The notes under the pieces: model-generated
What the model was told of the DNA's origin: nothing
Databases searched by the model: none
What the model saw: only the letters and a program-made list of their open reading frames with translations
Assembly (NCBI GenBank): GCA_030737835.1
Contig: CM060850.1
Location: forward strand, 14,452,068-14,516,067
DNA: 64,000 nucleotides
Origin: Acorus gramineus
Taxonomy: Eukaryota > Streptophyta > Magnoliopsida > Acorales > Acoraceae
Direction of reading: 5' to 3'
Position numbers and translations under genes: made by a program
Part shown: piece after piece, positions 34,848 to 48,200 of the stretch
Numbering within the stretch: the stretch's first letter is position 1
Layout: the number at the start of each line of letters is the position of its first letter

Positions 34848-35210
34848 ATGCTGAAATTCTTCATAGATTTCATTGTAACCCCTCCATTACGGACAACTAT
34901 TCTTCATTGGATTCCTCCATCTATAAAATGGTTTAAATTGAATATTGATGGGGCTAAGTCTGGTGTTAGAAGTGGATGTGGTGGGCTGATCAGGGGTCAT
35001 ATAGGACACTTGTTAATAAGACTTTCTAGATAGATACGATCCTCATCCTGTGCATAAGTTAGAAGCTCAAGGTCTTCTGTTTGCCCTGCTTCTTGCTTTG
35101 CAATAGGGGATTCAGCACATACAATCTGAAACTGACTTCAAGTTGGTTGGCATATGGAGTACTAATGGAAAATGTGTTGGTGAAGATGCTGTGAGAATGA
35201 CCGAGACTTC
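34848..35210 (+). pseudogene. LINE-type RNase H (RVT_3-like) fragment
   Basis: WIPPSIKWFKLNIDGAKSGV then GCGGLIRGHIGHLL matches the start of the RNase H domain common in plant LINE polyproteins. It continues after a frameshift as KLEAQGLLFALLLALQ, a stop, then GIQHIQSETDFKLV. The catalytic Asp of NIDG and the ETD are visible. No reverse transcriptase is attached, so it is a 3' fragment. Confidence 0.75.
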
Positions 35211-36600
35211 AATGAACCCTTAAGACAATATTTGCCCCAACCAATAGTGTGCACAAGATATTGCAAATCTGTCTCTAGAATAACTCGAAGTAATTCCACC
35301 AACGATTGCACCGACGATGGTGAGCAGAATACTGTTGAGCAGCCAAGTGACCCATGACCCCAGTGCCAACAAAGCACCACATTGCGCTAATCGCGCATGC
35401 GTGCGTGCAGTGTTTAAGAACCGTGTATATAACATCTTATCATTCATAAAGTAAACAATATTTTACAATCATTACACTTTATATACTATACAAGACTTTT
35501 CTCTTTTTTTAAAATAGAATTAAAACTCAATACACAAACTTACAAACATAAAGCCCAAACTTACTTATAAGACATAAAAAATACATTTTAAAAAACCACT
35601 AACCAAATGCAAGTCCTTAGGAAATGAGGCATAAAATTTTAAAATATAGACTTACCCATCGAAATACATTATCAGTGGTAGACCCACTGAAAAAAATAAA
35701 AATAATACAAAAGCATTATTGATAAATGTTGATCTACCTGGAGTTGGTAGCAGATAAGACAAAAGTTAAAGTGATTTAGGGCCCGTTTAATAACACGATT
35801 GGATGGTGATTCTTTTTTTAATTAAGCAGAAAATTCAAATGTGTTATCCAACGGGTTTCAGAAAGTTGGCTTTATTAAAAAGTTACAGCTTTTAGCGCAA
35901 AATAATTGCTTTTCAAAAAGCGCATAAAATGCGTTTTTCGGGAATCAAAGTCTATTTAAACTACTTTATTCAAAATCTTAAACGTGTTTCCAAACTGGCC
36001 CTTAATCAGGTCATGAAATAAACAATCAACTATCCATATTGAACATGATCAAGAATACATGGCAAGTACTAAATGAAAGAATCCACTCAATGAAAATTAA
36101 TTAAAAAAGACGGAAGAAAATAAAGAACAAGAAACAAAAAGTTTTATTTTACCTATCATAAATAATTTTTTTCAAATTCTGATATGAGTTATATCTCGCA
36201 TTAGTCACCCAAATTAAGATGGTTTCAATAATTTCAAAACACAAAAATTACTAAGAACAATTGTCTTAAACATATATAACAAATTAGTATTTTAAAGATA
36301 CTTATTATAAATGACACAATAGTTTTTTGGTAACTTTTTTTAAAATTGATTTTATTTATCAATTATTTAATAATTATTTTTTAGATTTTTTGTTTGGTAT
36401 TTCGAATAATAATTTCAAGTCTCCTCTAAAAAAAATATTCTGGTCACCCCACTAGTCCACATTGTTAAAAAAGTAAAATATACACTAAGATACAGTAATA
36501 TATTTTTTCTTTGAATTTTTTTAATATTCATATATTATAATATGAAATATATATTATGCTATTATAATATATACTTTACTATCGTTATGTATAACGGATT
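35211..36600. other. AT-rich DNA, no supported gene
   Basis: A minus-strand open frame at 35220-35447 with one possible membrane segment has no recognisable family and I do not call it. The rest is AT-rich. Confidence 0.45.
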
Positions 36601-36649
36601 AAAAAATTATTTTTAAACCATACGATAGACTACAAATTGGATTAAATGT

Positions 36650-38940
36650 ATCAGTGCCATTTCTATTTCCTTGCGAGAAGACAAACTCAAGTGACTAAAT
36701 AATCAGCTGAGTTTAATTGACAAGATGTGATGTAAGAAATGTGAACATGTGGGTTCCATCCAGATCCTGTGCTTTGATATTTCTGTTGTAATCATGATAT
36801 TATTTTAAAAAATGTTAAACTCAATTACATTCATCAATTAAAACTCAAGTCACACATGTTTTTATTTTTTTTAAATAGTAAACATAATCTAATAATGTAT
36901 ATATATACTTTGATAAAAAATACATATCACTCCATTTCGAATTGAATGAATCCATTTTTTATAAGAGTAAAAAAATATTTAATATGATTTATACAACATC
37001 GAAAGAGGTATATATTTCACTGGATTTCTAACGTGGTATATAAGAATGTGTTTTGGACTGAGAAAAAAACTGAGTGTAACAACACTAGTTTGTTTTCCAT
37101 GGGCCTACCATGTGTCACGTAACACATCCAACGACAAAAATCCATTTTTGTTTGAGCACTGATACACACAGCCCTGTTTGGAGTCTGATACGCTATAATA
37201 GCGCAGTATATACTTCGCTATCAAAGTGTATAGCTCTTATCATAGTGTATGACATGATTTTTTTTTAATTTTTTTAACTCGAAAAATAATATACTATTGT
37301 ATCTCAATATATACATCATTTTTATAGCAACATAAACTTCAAAGGGAGAGTATATATGAATTTTTTAAAAAAAAAAGGGGTATGGACTGCAATTGGAGAT
37401 GCAATGGAGGTTGAGTGTATCTTTTTTCCTTTTTGTTTATATGGTGGACCACACTTTTTTTTTTCTCTAGTTGCACACAAGCACACCCTATATGGCACAA
37501 CCCTACTATTTTTCTCTCTCAATCCATACAAGTCTTTCTATTTGCTTTTTATATTGGTGGCAATAGCCAATTCTTGATGTATCATGCATGCATATCCAGT
37601 AACTATTTTTTACCCATTTCAACTTATATGTTTATGGATATCTTATTGGTCACTAAACATATTTGATAGTACAATCACAGAGAAGTGACATGTTCAATCC
37701 ATAATCGTGGGTGTCCTATGCAGATCCCTAATATAATAATTTTCAATTATTACTTCAATAGAACTCAACACATCAACATAGAAATTTGATATTAAGACTC
37801 ACAAGTCTCGAATAGCACAACTATTGAAGATATATAGACAAAGAATCTCAAAACAAATGTTCAAGTAAACTTTACCATGAGGTGTCCTTTTACCTTATTG
37901 TATTGTTTAAGAATTTCTTCATCTATATTTCTATTCAAATATTTTATTTTTTGTATTTCGGTGACTATTATGGTGACTAATTTATGTAATATGTTATGTA
38001 TTTGTTCTGACTTAAAATGTGCAATTTGATTTTCATAAGTACTACAAATGTTATGTAACCCGGTTGTTTCAATTGAAACATATATAGGCAAAACATAAAA
38101 AAAAAGTGACCAATTTCTGTTCCAAAATTTTGACTATGTGAAGACATAAAAAAATATTTTGTTACACAATCATTTTTAAAACTATAAATGTAGTCTCATA
38201 TACTTCGTTAGCCATTCAGTGAAGTAATATCTTTAAGTTAAGTATATACTTTATTATTTTTTAAAAAAATTGCTCAAAATTAATCAATCCATTAAATTTG
38301 AAATGAACGATATATATTTTTTTTATTAAAATATATACTTCTTTAAATAATATTTAATATTTTTAAAAAATTAAAACATCATATATTTTGTGGGACTGCA
38401 TTTAATTTAACGATGTACCTAATACTATCCCTTTGAAAAAAATTACATTTAAAGTTCATTCTATCTCCAGCGAGGGCTAAATGAAACAAATAAAACAAAA
38501 AATAAATATCCACATATGCATGTGAATGAAACAAAAAAAAAAAAAAACTTGTATGGACTGAAAGAAGAAGAAAAAAATAGTAGTGCTGTTCTGGGTCGTG
38601 TTTGTAAAAAGAAAATGGTGGGGTCCACCATATAACAAAAATGGTTTCATGATTGGATGTGTTATATGAAACGTGGCATACCTATAAAAAAACAAAAACT
38701 CTATCGAAACAGAAATATGACGACAGAGGATCCGGGCCCTCCATTTTATGGGACCAGTTTTTGAAAGGATAGAAATGGAATCAAAGTGCAATTTATTATT
38801 TTAATTATATCCAGTACTTGTAGGCATTAGGAAATAAGAAGAAACAAAATATATTTTTTGCGAAAAAGGGAAAATATCAAAATGGTGCGAGGTTTATATA
38901 TGGCATTTCAATCGTTGAATCTGGAAGAATTACAGTAGTG
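36650..38940 (+). repeat. AT-rich flank with pieces paralogous to 24370-24540, separated by inserts
   Basis: TTTCCTTGCGAGAAG at about 36668 and GATAGAAATGGAATCAAA at 38769 occur within 80 bp of each other near 24380-24460, so more than 2 kb has been inserted between them here (or lost there). One insert is the AT-rich MITE-like repeat at 37185-37355. No gene is supported. Confidence 0.6.
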
Positions 38941-38942
38941 GA

Positions 38943-38999
38943 GTTTAAACCCTAAGTATAATACAAAGATTTTCATTAATTCATTCTCTATTTCTAACA
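38943..38999 (+). mobile_element. Truncated 5' LTR of a short-LTR copia element
   Basis: AGTTTAAACCCTAAGTATAA through TTTCTAACA matches the last 57 bp of the LTR half at 48997-49083 (GGATTAAACCCTAAG...TTTCTAACA). The upstream half is missing. Confidence 0.8.
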
Positions 39000-39011
39000 T
39001 GGTATCAGAAC
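39000..39011 (+). other. Copia primer binding site
   Basis: TGGTATCAGAAC follows the LTR end CTAACA directly. It is one base different from the initiator Met-tRNA site at 30236 and at 56468. Confidence 0.82.
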
Positions 39012-39990
39012 AACTACTTCAAAAATCCTAATTTTTCTTTTTCTTATTTTGGAATCCTTCATCACGTCGTCGTCGTCGTCACCGTCAACGCTGCCGTCCG
39101 TCGTCGCTGTCACCGCCGCCGTCATCGTGCTTCTGCCTCTCTGCACGCCACCCCTGTCCTGCCGCGTAGCGCCACCCTGCCGCGCCGCCTTGCTACGCCC
39201 CTCAACCCTGCTCAGCCGCACCGCACCGTGCACCACCCCCTGCCGAGCGCCCTACCCTACCACCCGTTGCCTTGCCGCACATCCCTGCCCTGCCACATGT
39301 CACCCTGCCGCATGTCGCCTTGCCGCACGTTGCTCTACCGCGCACTACCGAGCGCCGCGACAACCTGCCGCGTGAAGCACTGCCGCGCCCTGCAGAGCAC
39401 CCTGCCCTACCGTGCGTCCCTGCCCTGCAACGCACCCCGCCCTGGAGCGCGCCCCACCCTACCGAGCGTCCTCGCCCTGCCACGCGCCGCCCTGCCCTGC
39501 CGCGCATCTACCTACCCTGCTGCGCGTCACAAGTAGATAGTGCGGGTTGTCGAGACACCCAAACACGTCCGAGTTTCCAGGTGCCCTGTCCCTACTAGCT
39601 CGTGCAGATCCGCGTGATCCCAGGATTCTCGGGATCATGTGCGCTCGTCCTGCCCGTCGACAGCATTCACGCGCATTCGCCAGCGTGTTCAGGAATCCCA
39701 CGCGACCGTTTGCGCGCCGTCCAAACGCTCAAACGCGTCCGAGTTTCTCGGTGCCCTGTGCCTACAAGCTCGTGCACGCTGTTGCGCAATCACCGAGCTC
39801 CTGTCCTGCACGCGTTCCGGGATTTTTGGGATATGTCCCTTGGGTGTTCTAGCGACTGTGTGCCAGCGCCCGTGGCCAGTGCCTGCGCGCAACCACCGCG
39901 GCCCGCAGTCCTCCGGTCCCCTACCGCCTCCGCCGCTGTCGCCGCACTCTGCCGCCTCCAACAGCCCTCTGTCAGTCGTGGATGGCGGAG
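39012..39990 (+). other. GC-rich leader of the copia element
   Basis: This is a run of CTGCCGCG/CCCTGCC-type low-complexity sequence (about 39120-39530). An imperfect duplication of CGTCCGAGTTTC...GGTGCCCTGT...CTCGTGCA occurs at about 39568 and 39736. Open frames occur in several phases because of composition, and I call none of them. The minus-strand copia at 54677-56605 has a similar GC-rich leader after its primer site. Confidence 0.55.
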
Positions 39991-40591
39991 GAGTTTCAAG
40001 GTACTCGACTGCCTCTCGATAAGATCGGGGCTCACAATGGGCATGTATAGCGGTGAGATAGGCGTGGAACTCTGGAGAATAGGTACTCACGGATGCAAAG
40101 CCTAATTGGTCAGGTGGTCCAGAGTCAAAACTGAAGAGGGCAGTGGATGACGCTCAAGCTGAGGGTAGCGAGTCGAAGGACGAGGATCCACATCAGAGGG
40201 AGGTGCGTCTGCCGTGGAAGCCGAAGTACCACTAGAGCCATCTGCAGGAGGAGACACAATAAGAGGAGAACAAGGAGGACCATGGGAGTTGGCGGCAGGA
40301 GTGCTAAGAGGAGACGAAGAACCAGAGGAGTTAGCTTTAGGAGTGCCAAGGGGAGACTCAGATAGAGTAGAACTAGGAGTGTGCTCAAGCACAATAGACG
40401 GCACGAGAAGAGGTAGAGACTCAATAGAAGAGGCCTGAACAAGAGAAGGCACAGGAGGAGAGGAGGCAGTGGGTGTAGAAGAAAAATAGGAAACATCCTC
40501 GACAAATGACACATGAGGAGTGAGCTAAAAACGATCTTCAACAGGATCGTAGCAGCGATATCCCTTCTGTTCAAAACTAATCCCCAAGATT
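39990..40591 (-). pseudogene. Copia integrase C-terminus to reverse transcriptase start, inverted
   Basis: On the minus strand the sequence reads LGISFEQKGYRCYDPVEDRF, a stop, then THVSFVEDVSYFSS, a long Ser/Pro-rich linker and finally AHCEPRSYREAV, the segment that opens copia reverse transcriptase. It continues the integrase at 44495-44793, which was split from it by the LTR at 40592-44494. Its orientation is opposite to the LTRs, primer site and RNase H around it. Confidence 0.82.
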
Positions 40592-43500
40592 TGTCACGCC
40601 TTAGGGTGGCCATCCCCGAGACGTAACAATATATATAATATCAACTATCAATACCTGAGGTCAACGACTCCAACAACAACACACAAGGTGGCAAGGCAAA
40701 GATAAATGATAGCTAACTGAAAAGCGGAAGCATAAAATATCAACAATGTCTGTAAACCAAAACATTATTACAGACTCGAATACACAATCACTGTCCTCTT
40801 AGAGCCAAGTCTAGTCCAAATAAAATACAACCAGTGCAACACGCACTATTACAAATACAAGACTCTAGGACTACTGACAGCCTCGCACTCGCCATTCGCC
40901 AGATGGGACGCTCCCACTCACGCAAGACCATGCCACAGGGAAGCTCCAGCTCCATGCCCAACACCACCCTTGTAGAAGAAACAGTACGCGAGGGGTGAGC
41001 TACAAGCTCAGTGAGTGGCAAGAAGCCTAGCACCATAACAACAATTCAATACTAAGGCAATTTCCTTTCAAGAAAAACATGGGTGGGAACCCAATGGATA
41101 ACAAGGTCACGTGGCGGCGTGACCAACCTCACCCTCGCCCTCACTCCCGGAGGGAGGCTCTTGGGACACTTGGGGAGGAACAACTGTTAACCATAACAAA
41201 ATGGTGTTATTGGGTAACAAAATACAACGAGTCAATCCGCTACGAGGTAGAGATATACTTCGATACCTCACGCGTTAGGAGTATCATACCCAGAGTATAC
41301 TCGATGGGTATAAGAGTTACGTGACGACGTGACTCAACTTACCCTCACCCTCACCCCCGCAGGGGTGATCCTAGTGACTTTTGGGATAAAACTGCTTGCT
41401 CTACACCCTTCATCATCCGGTAACCCTCTCCTGAGTAGCCTCTACCTGGTATACCCCCATGATCAGTACATCTTACCGCATGCATCGATAGTACCTACAG
41501 GTGGGGGCCCTCTGTCAGGACAGCTACAACGCTGGGCAGCATCGACACAGATTCGACGAAGGGGAGAACGACTCCAAGCTCGCAATATCATTCGTTAGCC
41601 CTCTCTTGGGTAGCCTCTACCTGGTATACCCCCATGATCAGCACGTCTTGTCGCATGCATCGATAGTACCTACAGGTGGGGGGCCTCTGTCAGGACAGCT
41701 ACAACCCGAGCCGCTTCAACACAAACGATATTGGGAGGAAACACTCCATCTTCGCAAAGCGAACCCAATGGAAAAGTCAACTACTCTCGATAATCACATA
41801 CCGATGATATCAAATACCCTTGAACTCCACACAGATGCGTCGCTCGAACGGGAGGAGTTACCTCTGCTCTCGCGCAAAAAAATGCCAAATGCATATAACC
41901 CAAAAGGCAGTTCATACACGCGCCTGGCACGGGTAGGCCTAACTTAATGCCATGGCCACCGGTTTAACAAAACTGATACAATAATGAATTCTTCTAAATT
42001 CCATATGATTGCATCACACGGATGCAAGTTCGATTACATCGCTTGTGCTCTAACTAATAAGGTACAACACGACTAAGGGTCATACCCACACCTAGCACGG
42101 GTAGGCACAATTAATTAGTCTAACATGCGTATGACATAGGAATTCTATTGTAGTTATGTACATAAACCACATGCATGAAAACATAATAATTAATCATGGG
42201 GGTACTCCCTAACATGGATAAAAGCATAAACAACATATCATGCATACATGGTATGGCCTAATTAAACATGCATACAAGGCCATTAGTCATACAAGCATAC
42301 AAGTATACCCTAACATACGTTGGATATCACCAACTTAAAAGGGAAGGGTGATCTTGCGCATTAACAAGTGCATGCCAATATTCTCAAACGAACCTGAGTC
42401 AAGTAGGAACTACATCTACTTACTCAGTTCGCACAAAGAGAGAGGGCGAGAGAGATCTCATCATCTCTAGAAGTTGGTCATAGCTTTGCCCCATTAGCAT
42501 GGGCGCAACAACTACACCACACCCTCAAGTCTTATTGCAAGGGAATATTAGGCACGTGCCTGTTTATTAACCCAGGCATAATCATGCTGGATATTATGAA
42601 TAATAGGGTAGTATCACTAGAAGTGATTACCTAAGTCATGCCATATTCTATACACCCATATAAACACACAAGATACATGCAACCATGATCATTCACACAT
42701 AAATACTATACATAGGCCAGTATAAGGTAGAATAAGAGGGTTCTACGCAATATACGAGCTATAATAACCTAGCATGCAAATAGCTAGCATATTATGGGTT
42801 AGACATGACCACACTACTTATCTGATTAAGTAGTATAGTCAGGATTCCAAACAGATGCGCAACGCCCGACTACGTGCATCCAACGCTTCCCGATAGATTA
42901 GATCAAACCACTCACCTCCAACTGACAAGATCTGCAAGGCAAGGGCATCAAAAGTGGTGAGTACCTCAAACAAAGACTGCCTAACTCCTGATAGTTTCCA
43001 TAACATGCATAACAACTCCTTGACACACAATCAAACAAAACTGGTAAATCTGCTGCAACCAGCCCTACAATTTGATCTCCACAGCACCAAATACACATCC
43101 AACAATTATGAAATAAATCATACACGTTCACTGACATGTTGGGATCATAATCCATGCAGACATCATAATCTGATTTAATCTCTAAATGCTCGAAATAAAA
43201 TATTTCCAAACAATGGTCAATTCCTACACGAATCTGGACAGTCTATGGAATACAGGTCATAACTTACGACACAGATATCATATTGACACCAAATTTCATA
43301 TATAAGATTTAGACACATATGATCATATTACATGCGGACACAAGCCTCAAAATATGCTTACCCGATTCACAAGGATCTTTAGAAGACAAAAATCTACCTT
43401 ACTACAACACAAAGCCACCACCATTCATGCATAAACACAAACACCTCATGTGCAGCAATTACACATAATAATAATACTCCCCCAATAGCACCCACATGCA

Positions 43501-44494
43501 TGCCCTCTACAACAACCTAGTAAGCATAAAAGAAGGGGAAGAAGATTACCAAGAGAGGGGGAGGAGAAGGGAAGGTGTTGGGTCTCACAATGACACCACA
43601 CACACACCACCACCACTTCACCACCATCGCCACCATCTCCTTTGCTTCTCTTCTTCAAGGCTGAATTAAAATGGGTGGGGAAAATAGGGGATCCATGAGG
43701 GGAGCTGGAGGAGGAAGGGAAAGAAGGGGCAACAACACAAACACACACAAATTCACCTTCACTTGATCTCCCTTCATGCACTATTAATCTTCTCCTTCAC
43801 TCCTACTTCAACCCAACAAAGGGGAAATGAAAAGAACAACTCAGCCCAAAGAGGGCTCAGATGCACTCTTGTGAAGGGAGAGAGACACACACAAAAGGGG
43901 GAATTTAATAGCCAAAAGTGGCAAAGGACCAAATCGTCCCTGACCAAAAATTCTGAACAGGCTTCACTAGAATAGCCATAACTTCCACAATATAGCTCCG
44001 AATTGCACAATTCAAAATCCTTTGGAAAGCCAAGAAGATTATCTACAACTTTTATGTTTATGCTCAGATCAAATAATCCCTCCATCTACTCCAAAATGTG
44101 AGCTAAACATCGAACAGGGCCGCTGCCAGGATTTTCTATTCCCTGGGTATAATTGAAAAAATACCCATAACTTTTGCTACATGAATCTAGTTGATCTAAT
44201 TCCACTTTTGTATGAAATCTAACTCAAAATTGAAGATCTCATGATAAGATCATATTTAAACTACTCCATCTTGGGCATTAACAAAATTAAATCCGAATAC
44301 TAATTGGAATTGCATAACTTCTAAAAAGATTTCAGAATGCGATGAAAATTTACAAGTAGGCCAATCCCAGTACCAGGAGAACAATTATCCAGTCAGATTT
44401 TCAATCAGAGCACCCCAACTCCCACACGGGCTAAAAGCTAAAATTCCAACGACTCCAATCGAAAAATAAGGCCCCAAATGACACTAGCATAACA
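40592..44494 (+). mobile_element. Solo LTR, copy F (no target duplication found)
   Basis: It begins TGTCACGCCTTAGGG and ends ACACTAGCATAACA, like the other members of the group. It has the GAGGGGTGAGCTACAAGCTC block (about 40990), CCCTCACCCTCACC runs and an imperfect tandem pair (about 41415-41550 and 41595-41710, both with CTGGTATACCCCCATGATCA). It interrupts copia integrase cleanly. The flanks AGATT and CACTT do not match, unlike the other copies. Confidence 0.82.
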
Positions 44495-44793
44495 CACTTG
44501 AATGACCGAGCGGTCAACTTGGTGCGTTGATGAGGAGGGAGAAGCATGAAACAAGTACATTCAAAAGTGCGAAGTCTATTATAATTAGATTTGGAGGAGT
44601 AAAGGTGCTCGTGAGGGGTCATACCAGAGAGGACAGAAGAGAGAGTGATATTGATAAGATGAATTGATAAAAGAGCAACCTCATCCCAGAATGTACTGGG
44701 GATGGAAGAAGAAAGTAAGAGGTAACGAGCGGTCTCAAGAATATGGCGATGTTTTCTTTCAGCAACACCATTCTGGTCATGGGTATAAGAGCA
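44495..44793 (-). pseudogene. Copia integrase core fragment, inverted
   Basis: On the minus strand it gives YTHDQNGVAERKHRHILETA, then PSTFWDE, then SSVLSGMTPHEHLYSSKSNY and LRTFECTCFMLLPPHQRTKL, the C-terminal half of the copia integrase core. It ends abruptly at about 44793, where plus-strand RNase H begins. Confidence 0.88.
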
Positions 44794-45195
44794 GGATTTC
44801 TTGGAGATTCCATCATTTCTTGGCGCAGCAAGAAATATGAGGTTGTTTCACTATCCAGCACTAAGGCTGAGTATCGAGCCGTGGCCATCACATCCAAGGA
44901 GATTATTCATCTTAGACGTCTCTTGATGGATCTAGGAGTTACTATGACTGGTCCTACTCCTCTTCATTGTGATAACCGGTCTGCTATTCAGATTGCCAAC
45001 AATCCGGTTTTTCACGAGAGGACCAAAGACATTGAAATCGATTGTCACTTCGTTCATCAGCACTTTCTTGCAGAGATACTATCTCTTCCGCATATTTTCT
45101 CTACTGAACAACTTGCTGATTTCTTCACGAAGTCACATCCAGTTCCTCGATTTCAGTTTATCGTTCGCAATCTCCCTTTGTATGATCCACCGTGA
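44794..45195 (+). pseudogene. Copia RNase H domain fragment
   Basis: An open frame gives GFLGDSIISWRSKKYEVVSL, STKAEYRAVAI, PTPLHCDNRSAIQIANN, FHERTKDIEIDCHFVHQHFL and QLADFFTKSHP, the full copia RNase H C-terminal half. It ends at PLYDPP just before the polypurine tract. No reverse transcriptase precedes it. The sequence is well kept, so the element is not very old. Confidence 0.9.
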
Positions 45196-45208
45196 GTTTG
45201 AGGAGAGC
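45196..45208 (+). other. Polypurine tract of the copia element
   Basis: GTTTGAGGAGAGC lies between the end of RNase H and TGTTAG, the LTR start. Confidence 0.7.
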
Positions 45209-45257
45209 TGTTAGATTATGTGTTATGTCATTATATGTGTAGCGTATTACACGTGTA

Positions 45258-48200
45258 TGTAGATACCCAATTTTGACAGTTCAAAGAGATGAAAATACTT
45301 CAAGTAATATTTAGAAATGACCACATTTGGACATCTAATAGAAAACTTCCTAAGAAACAAATCCAGAAAAAGCCCTAGTCTTGAAGCCTTAGGAATTTCT
45401 AGGGCTAGACAGGGGCAGCTACTTTCAACTAGCTGCCCCATTAAGGGCGGCTAGTTTCAACTAGCCGCCCCCGTGACCGACCCCAAACCGCTTCCCTTGG
45501 ATGAGACATAAAGCAGCATTTAATGCTAATGATTGAGGCAGTTTGTTCCGTTTAGCCACCCCATTTGAGCCGGTTTCACCCTAATAGCCGACCCAATCCA
45601 TAGCTTGTCAGAGATGGTACATTTGACAAATCATCATTGGGGTGGCAACTTGAGAGTAGCCACCCCTCACTGGGCGGCTAGTTTTAACTAGCCGCCCCCC
45701 TCCTGGACAATGTCAGAAGAACAAAGATCTAATGGAGGTCAAATCAAGCACCTTATTTTTCATTTTGATCTATTGTCCATTGGATATTCCTCTGCCTCTT
45801 TTTTACTATAAATAGAGGGGGTCAAAGGCATTTCTACAACATCATGAATTGACAATTCACAACAATCCACCATTCAAATCAACACAATCCCACGCCTACC
45901 ACTTGAAACCTTAGAGAGAGAGAGAAAGAGAGTTCTATTTGTGAGTAGAAAACACATTCCATACACAAATTCAATCTCCAAATCCACTTTCCAAAATCCA
46001 GGTTAAACCTAGTTTAACCTCAATCGAACCCTAACCCATTTTCTACCCAAGTTCTGCCCAAATTGAACCAAAGCTCAGGCGGCTAATCCCAACCACCAAG
46101 AAGCTATTTTTGTAACGCCCCGAATCCACGACTCCATTTTGAAGCGTGAAACCCGGTTGCATTAAATTAATTCCTGAAATCTCAGAGTACTAGTATTCTC
46201 TTATTCTAAAGAACATAAGAAAAACATCACCATATTTATACATTAATTGTCAGGGCTAAAATTCAATACAATTTCAATATACATCGGGAAAAATTGAATT
46301 TATATATATCCACACTATCAAACATATGGGTCCTCTACATGCCAAAGAAATGACCAACACCTTCTACACAAGTCTAGTGCTCCGAAAATCATTATCTTGA
46401 TCGCTACTACATGAGATCCATCAATCTAAGTCTTTAACCTGATAGGGGAAATAATGAGGGGTGAGCAACCACACGCTCAGTGAATAGATTATCATTATCC
46501 CGTTAATATAGTTGTATTCAAAATATCATAATCATAATATGCCCACACATGCATGCTCAGTGAATAGACTATCATTATCCCATTAGTATAGTTGTATTCA
46601 AAATATCATAATCATAATATGCCCACACAGGCATGCAATATATCAAAAGAGTAAATATACAAAAGGCCACAAAGACATGCAATAATATATATATACAATC
46701 CTATCCAACATGATGCATGCAACACCACGAACATGCATGTTCGTCTTCACAGCACCTAGCTCGCAAGGCCTTTCACAAACATGGGCACATAGACATAGCC
46801 ACAAAGACTTAGGTCCTACGTTCTTTGACCTGGCCACGTAGACGTACGCCCACCTAGACGTTGGCCACCAAGACCAAGCCACCTAGGCAGATGTATGCAT
46901 TTGCTAATTTACCACATCTTCAAACCATAAAAAGACAAAGAATGTATGATCTCAAAATACAATCCATAATAATGCATATACCACCAAAAGCATGCTCATA
47001 TTTTTATATCGAAACTAGCAGTCATATTCCATAAAATAAGTTGGTCCTAGCATGAATACATAATATATTATTTGAAATCTACATATGAGACTCAAGTCCA
47101 CTCACCTCTAGTCCTCGCAATACAAACCGATGCATGTGCATGAACACCACACACTCGCACATGGAAAACCTAGCGTAATAATTATGCAATAATAAATCAG
47201 AAATCATTCAATCATGACCCAAACAACTGACAAGCAACTTACAACAACACTAGGCCCATTAATCCTAATAGAGTTGAGTGGACTCACCTTATAGACCTAA
47301 TAGACCTACGATCTGCAACTCACCTTAAAGGCCTAACAAAAATCCCAACTCCAAATAAATATTAAAGTGTTCATATCTCTCACAATGATCTGATAATCAA
47401 TATCATAAGGCTCAAATAATCGATCAATCCTCGAATAAATATTTAGTCAAATAATCCACTACAACTCCAATGATCCACTAAGGCTCCACTACAACTCCAA
47501 AGATCCAAATAACTCAATCCAATCAATTTACATCCAAATAACAATAATATCCAAATAATATTACTTGATCACACTAAACCAAATTATCGATTTAAGATCA
47601 ACATTATCAATTTGAGTCACCGAGATCAACAAAATCATCAAATTATACTCACTAAACATCCATTTGGGATCTCTTAAATCTCTAAAATTTATCAAACTTG
47701 GTCATGAAGCTAAATATTTGAATTCTAATAAACTGCACAAAAATCTTTGAAAAATCATAACTTTCTACCTGTAACTCCGAATTGGACGATTCATAATTCG
47801 TTGGAAAGATATGTTCAACATCTATTTCTGTTTGTGAAATACATGTTTCCCATAAATGACTCTATCATAGTCAAAAATATGATTTAACGTCCATGTATAT
47901 AATCAACCTAAAAATAACCTTTTAATCCTAAAACCAATAAATCTAATTTGATCTTAAGAAATCCTTGGAGATCCATTGAAATCTAATCAAATAATCATCT
48001 AATTAAAATCAATCAAACCCTAACCCTAATACATCTACCTTCTTTCCCAATTAATCGATTGACACAATCATATCCTAACCAAAAATAAAATTGAAACACT
48101 AAACAACAAAAATCAATAGAGAAAGAGTTCTCTTCTTGTGGTACTCGACGGGTAGGGTTAGGTCATCACTACCCTTAATGCCTCATAAGAAATCTGATGC

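Noticed and set aside
35220..35447. Minus-strand 75-codon frame with a possible membrane helix
   Set aside because: No family recognised, no promoter or start context, and it lies next to a broken LINE fragment.
39049..40105. Overlapping Pro/Cys/Ala-rich frames on both strands
   Set aside because: Composition-driven frames in the GC-rich leader of a copia element, with no conserved domain.
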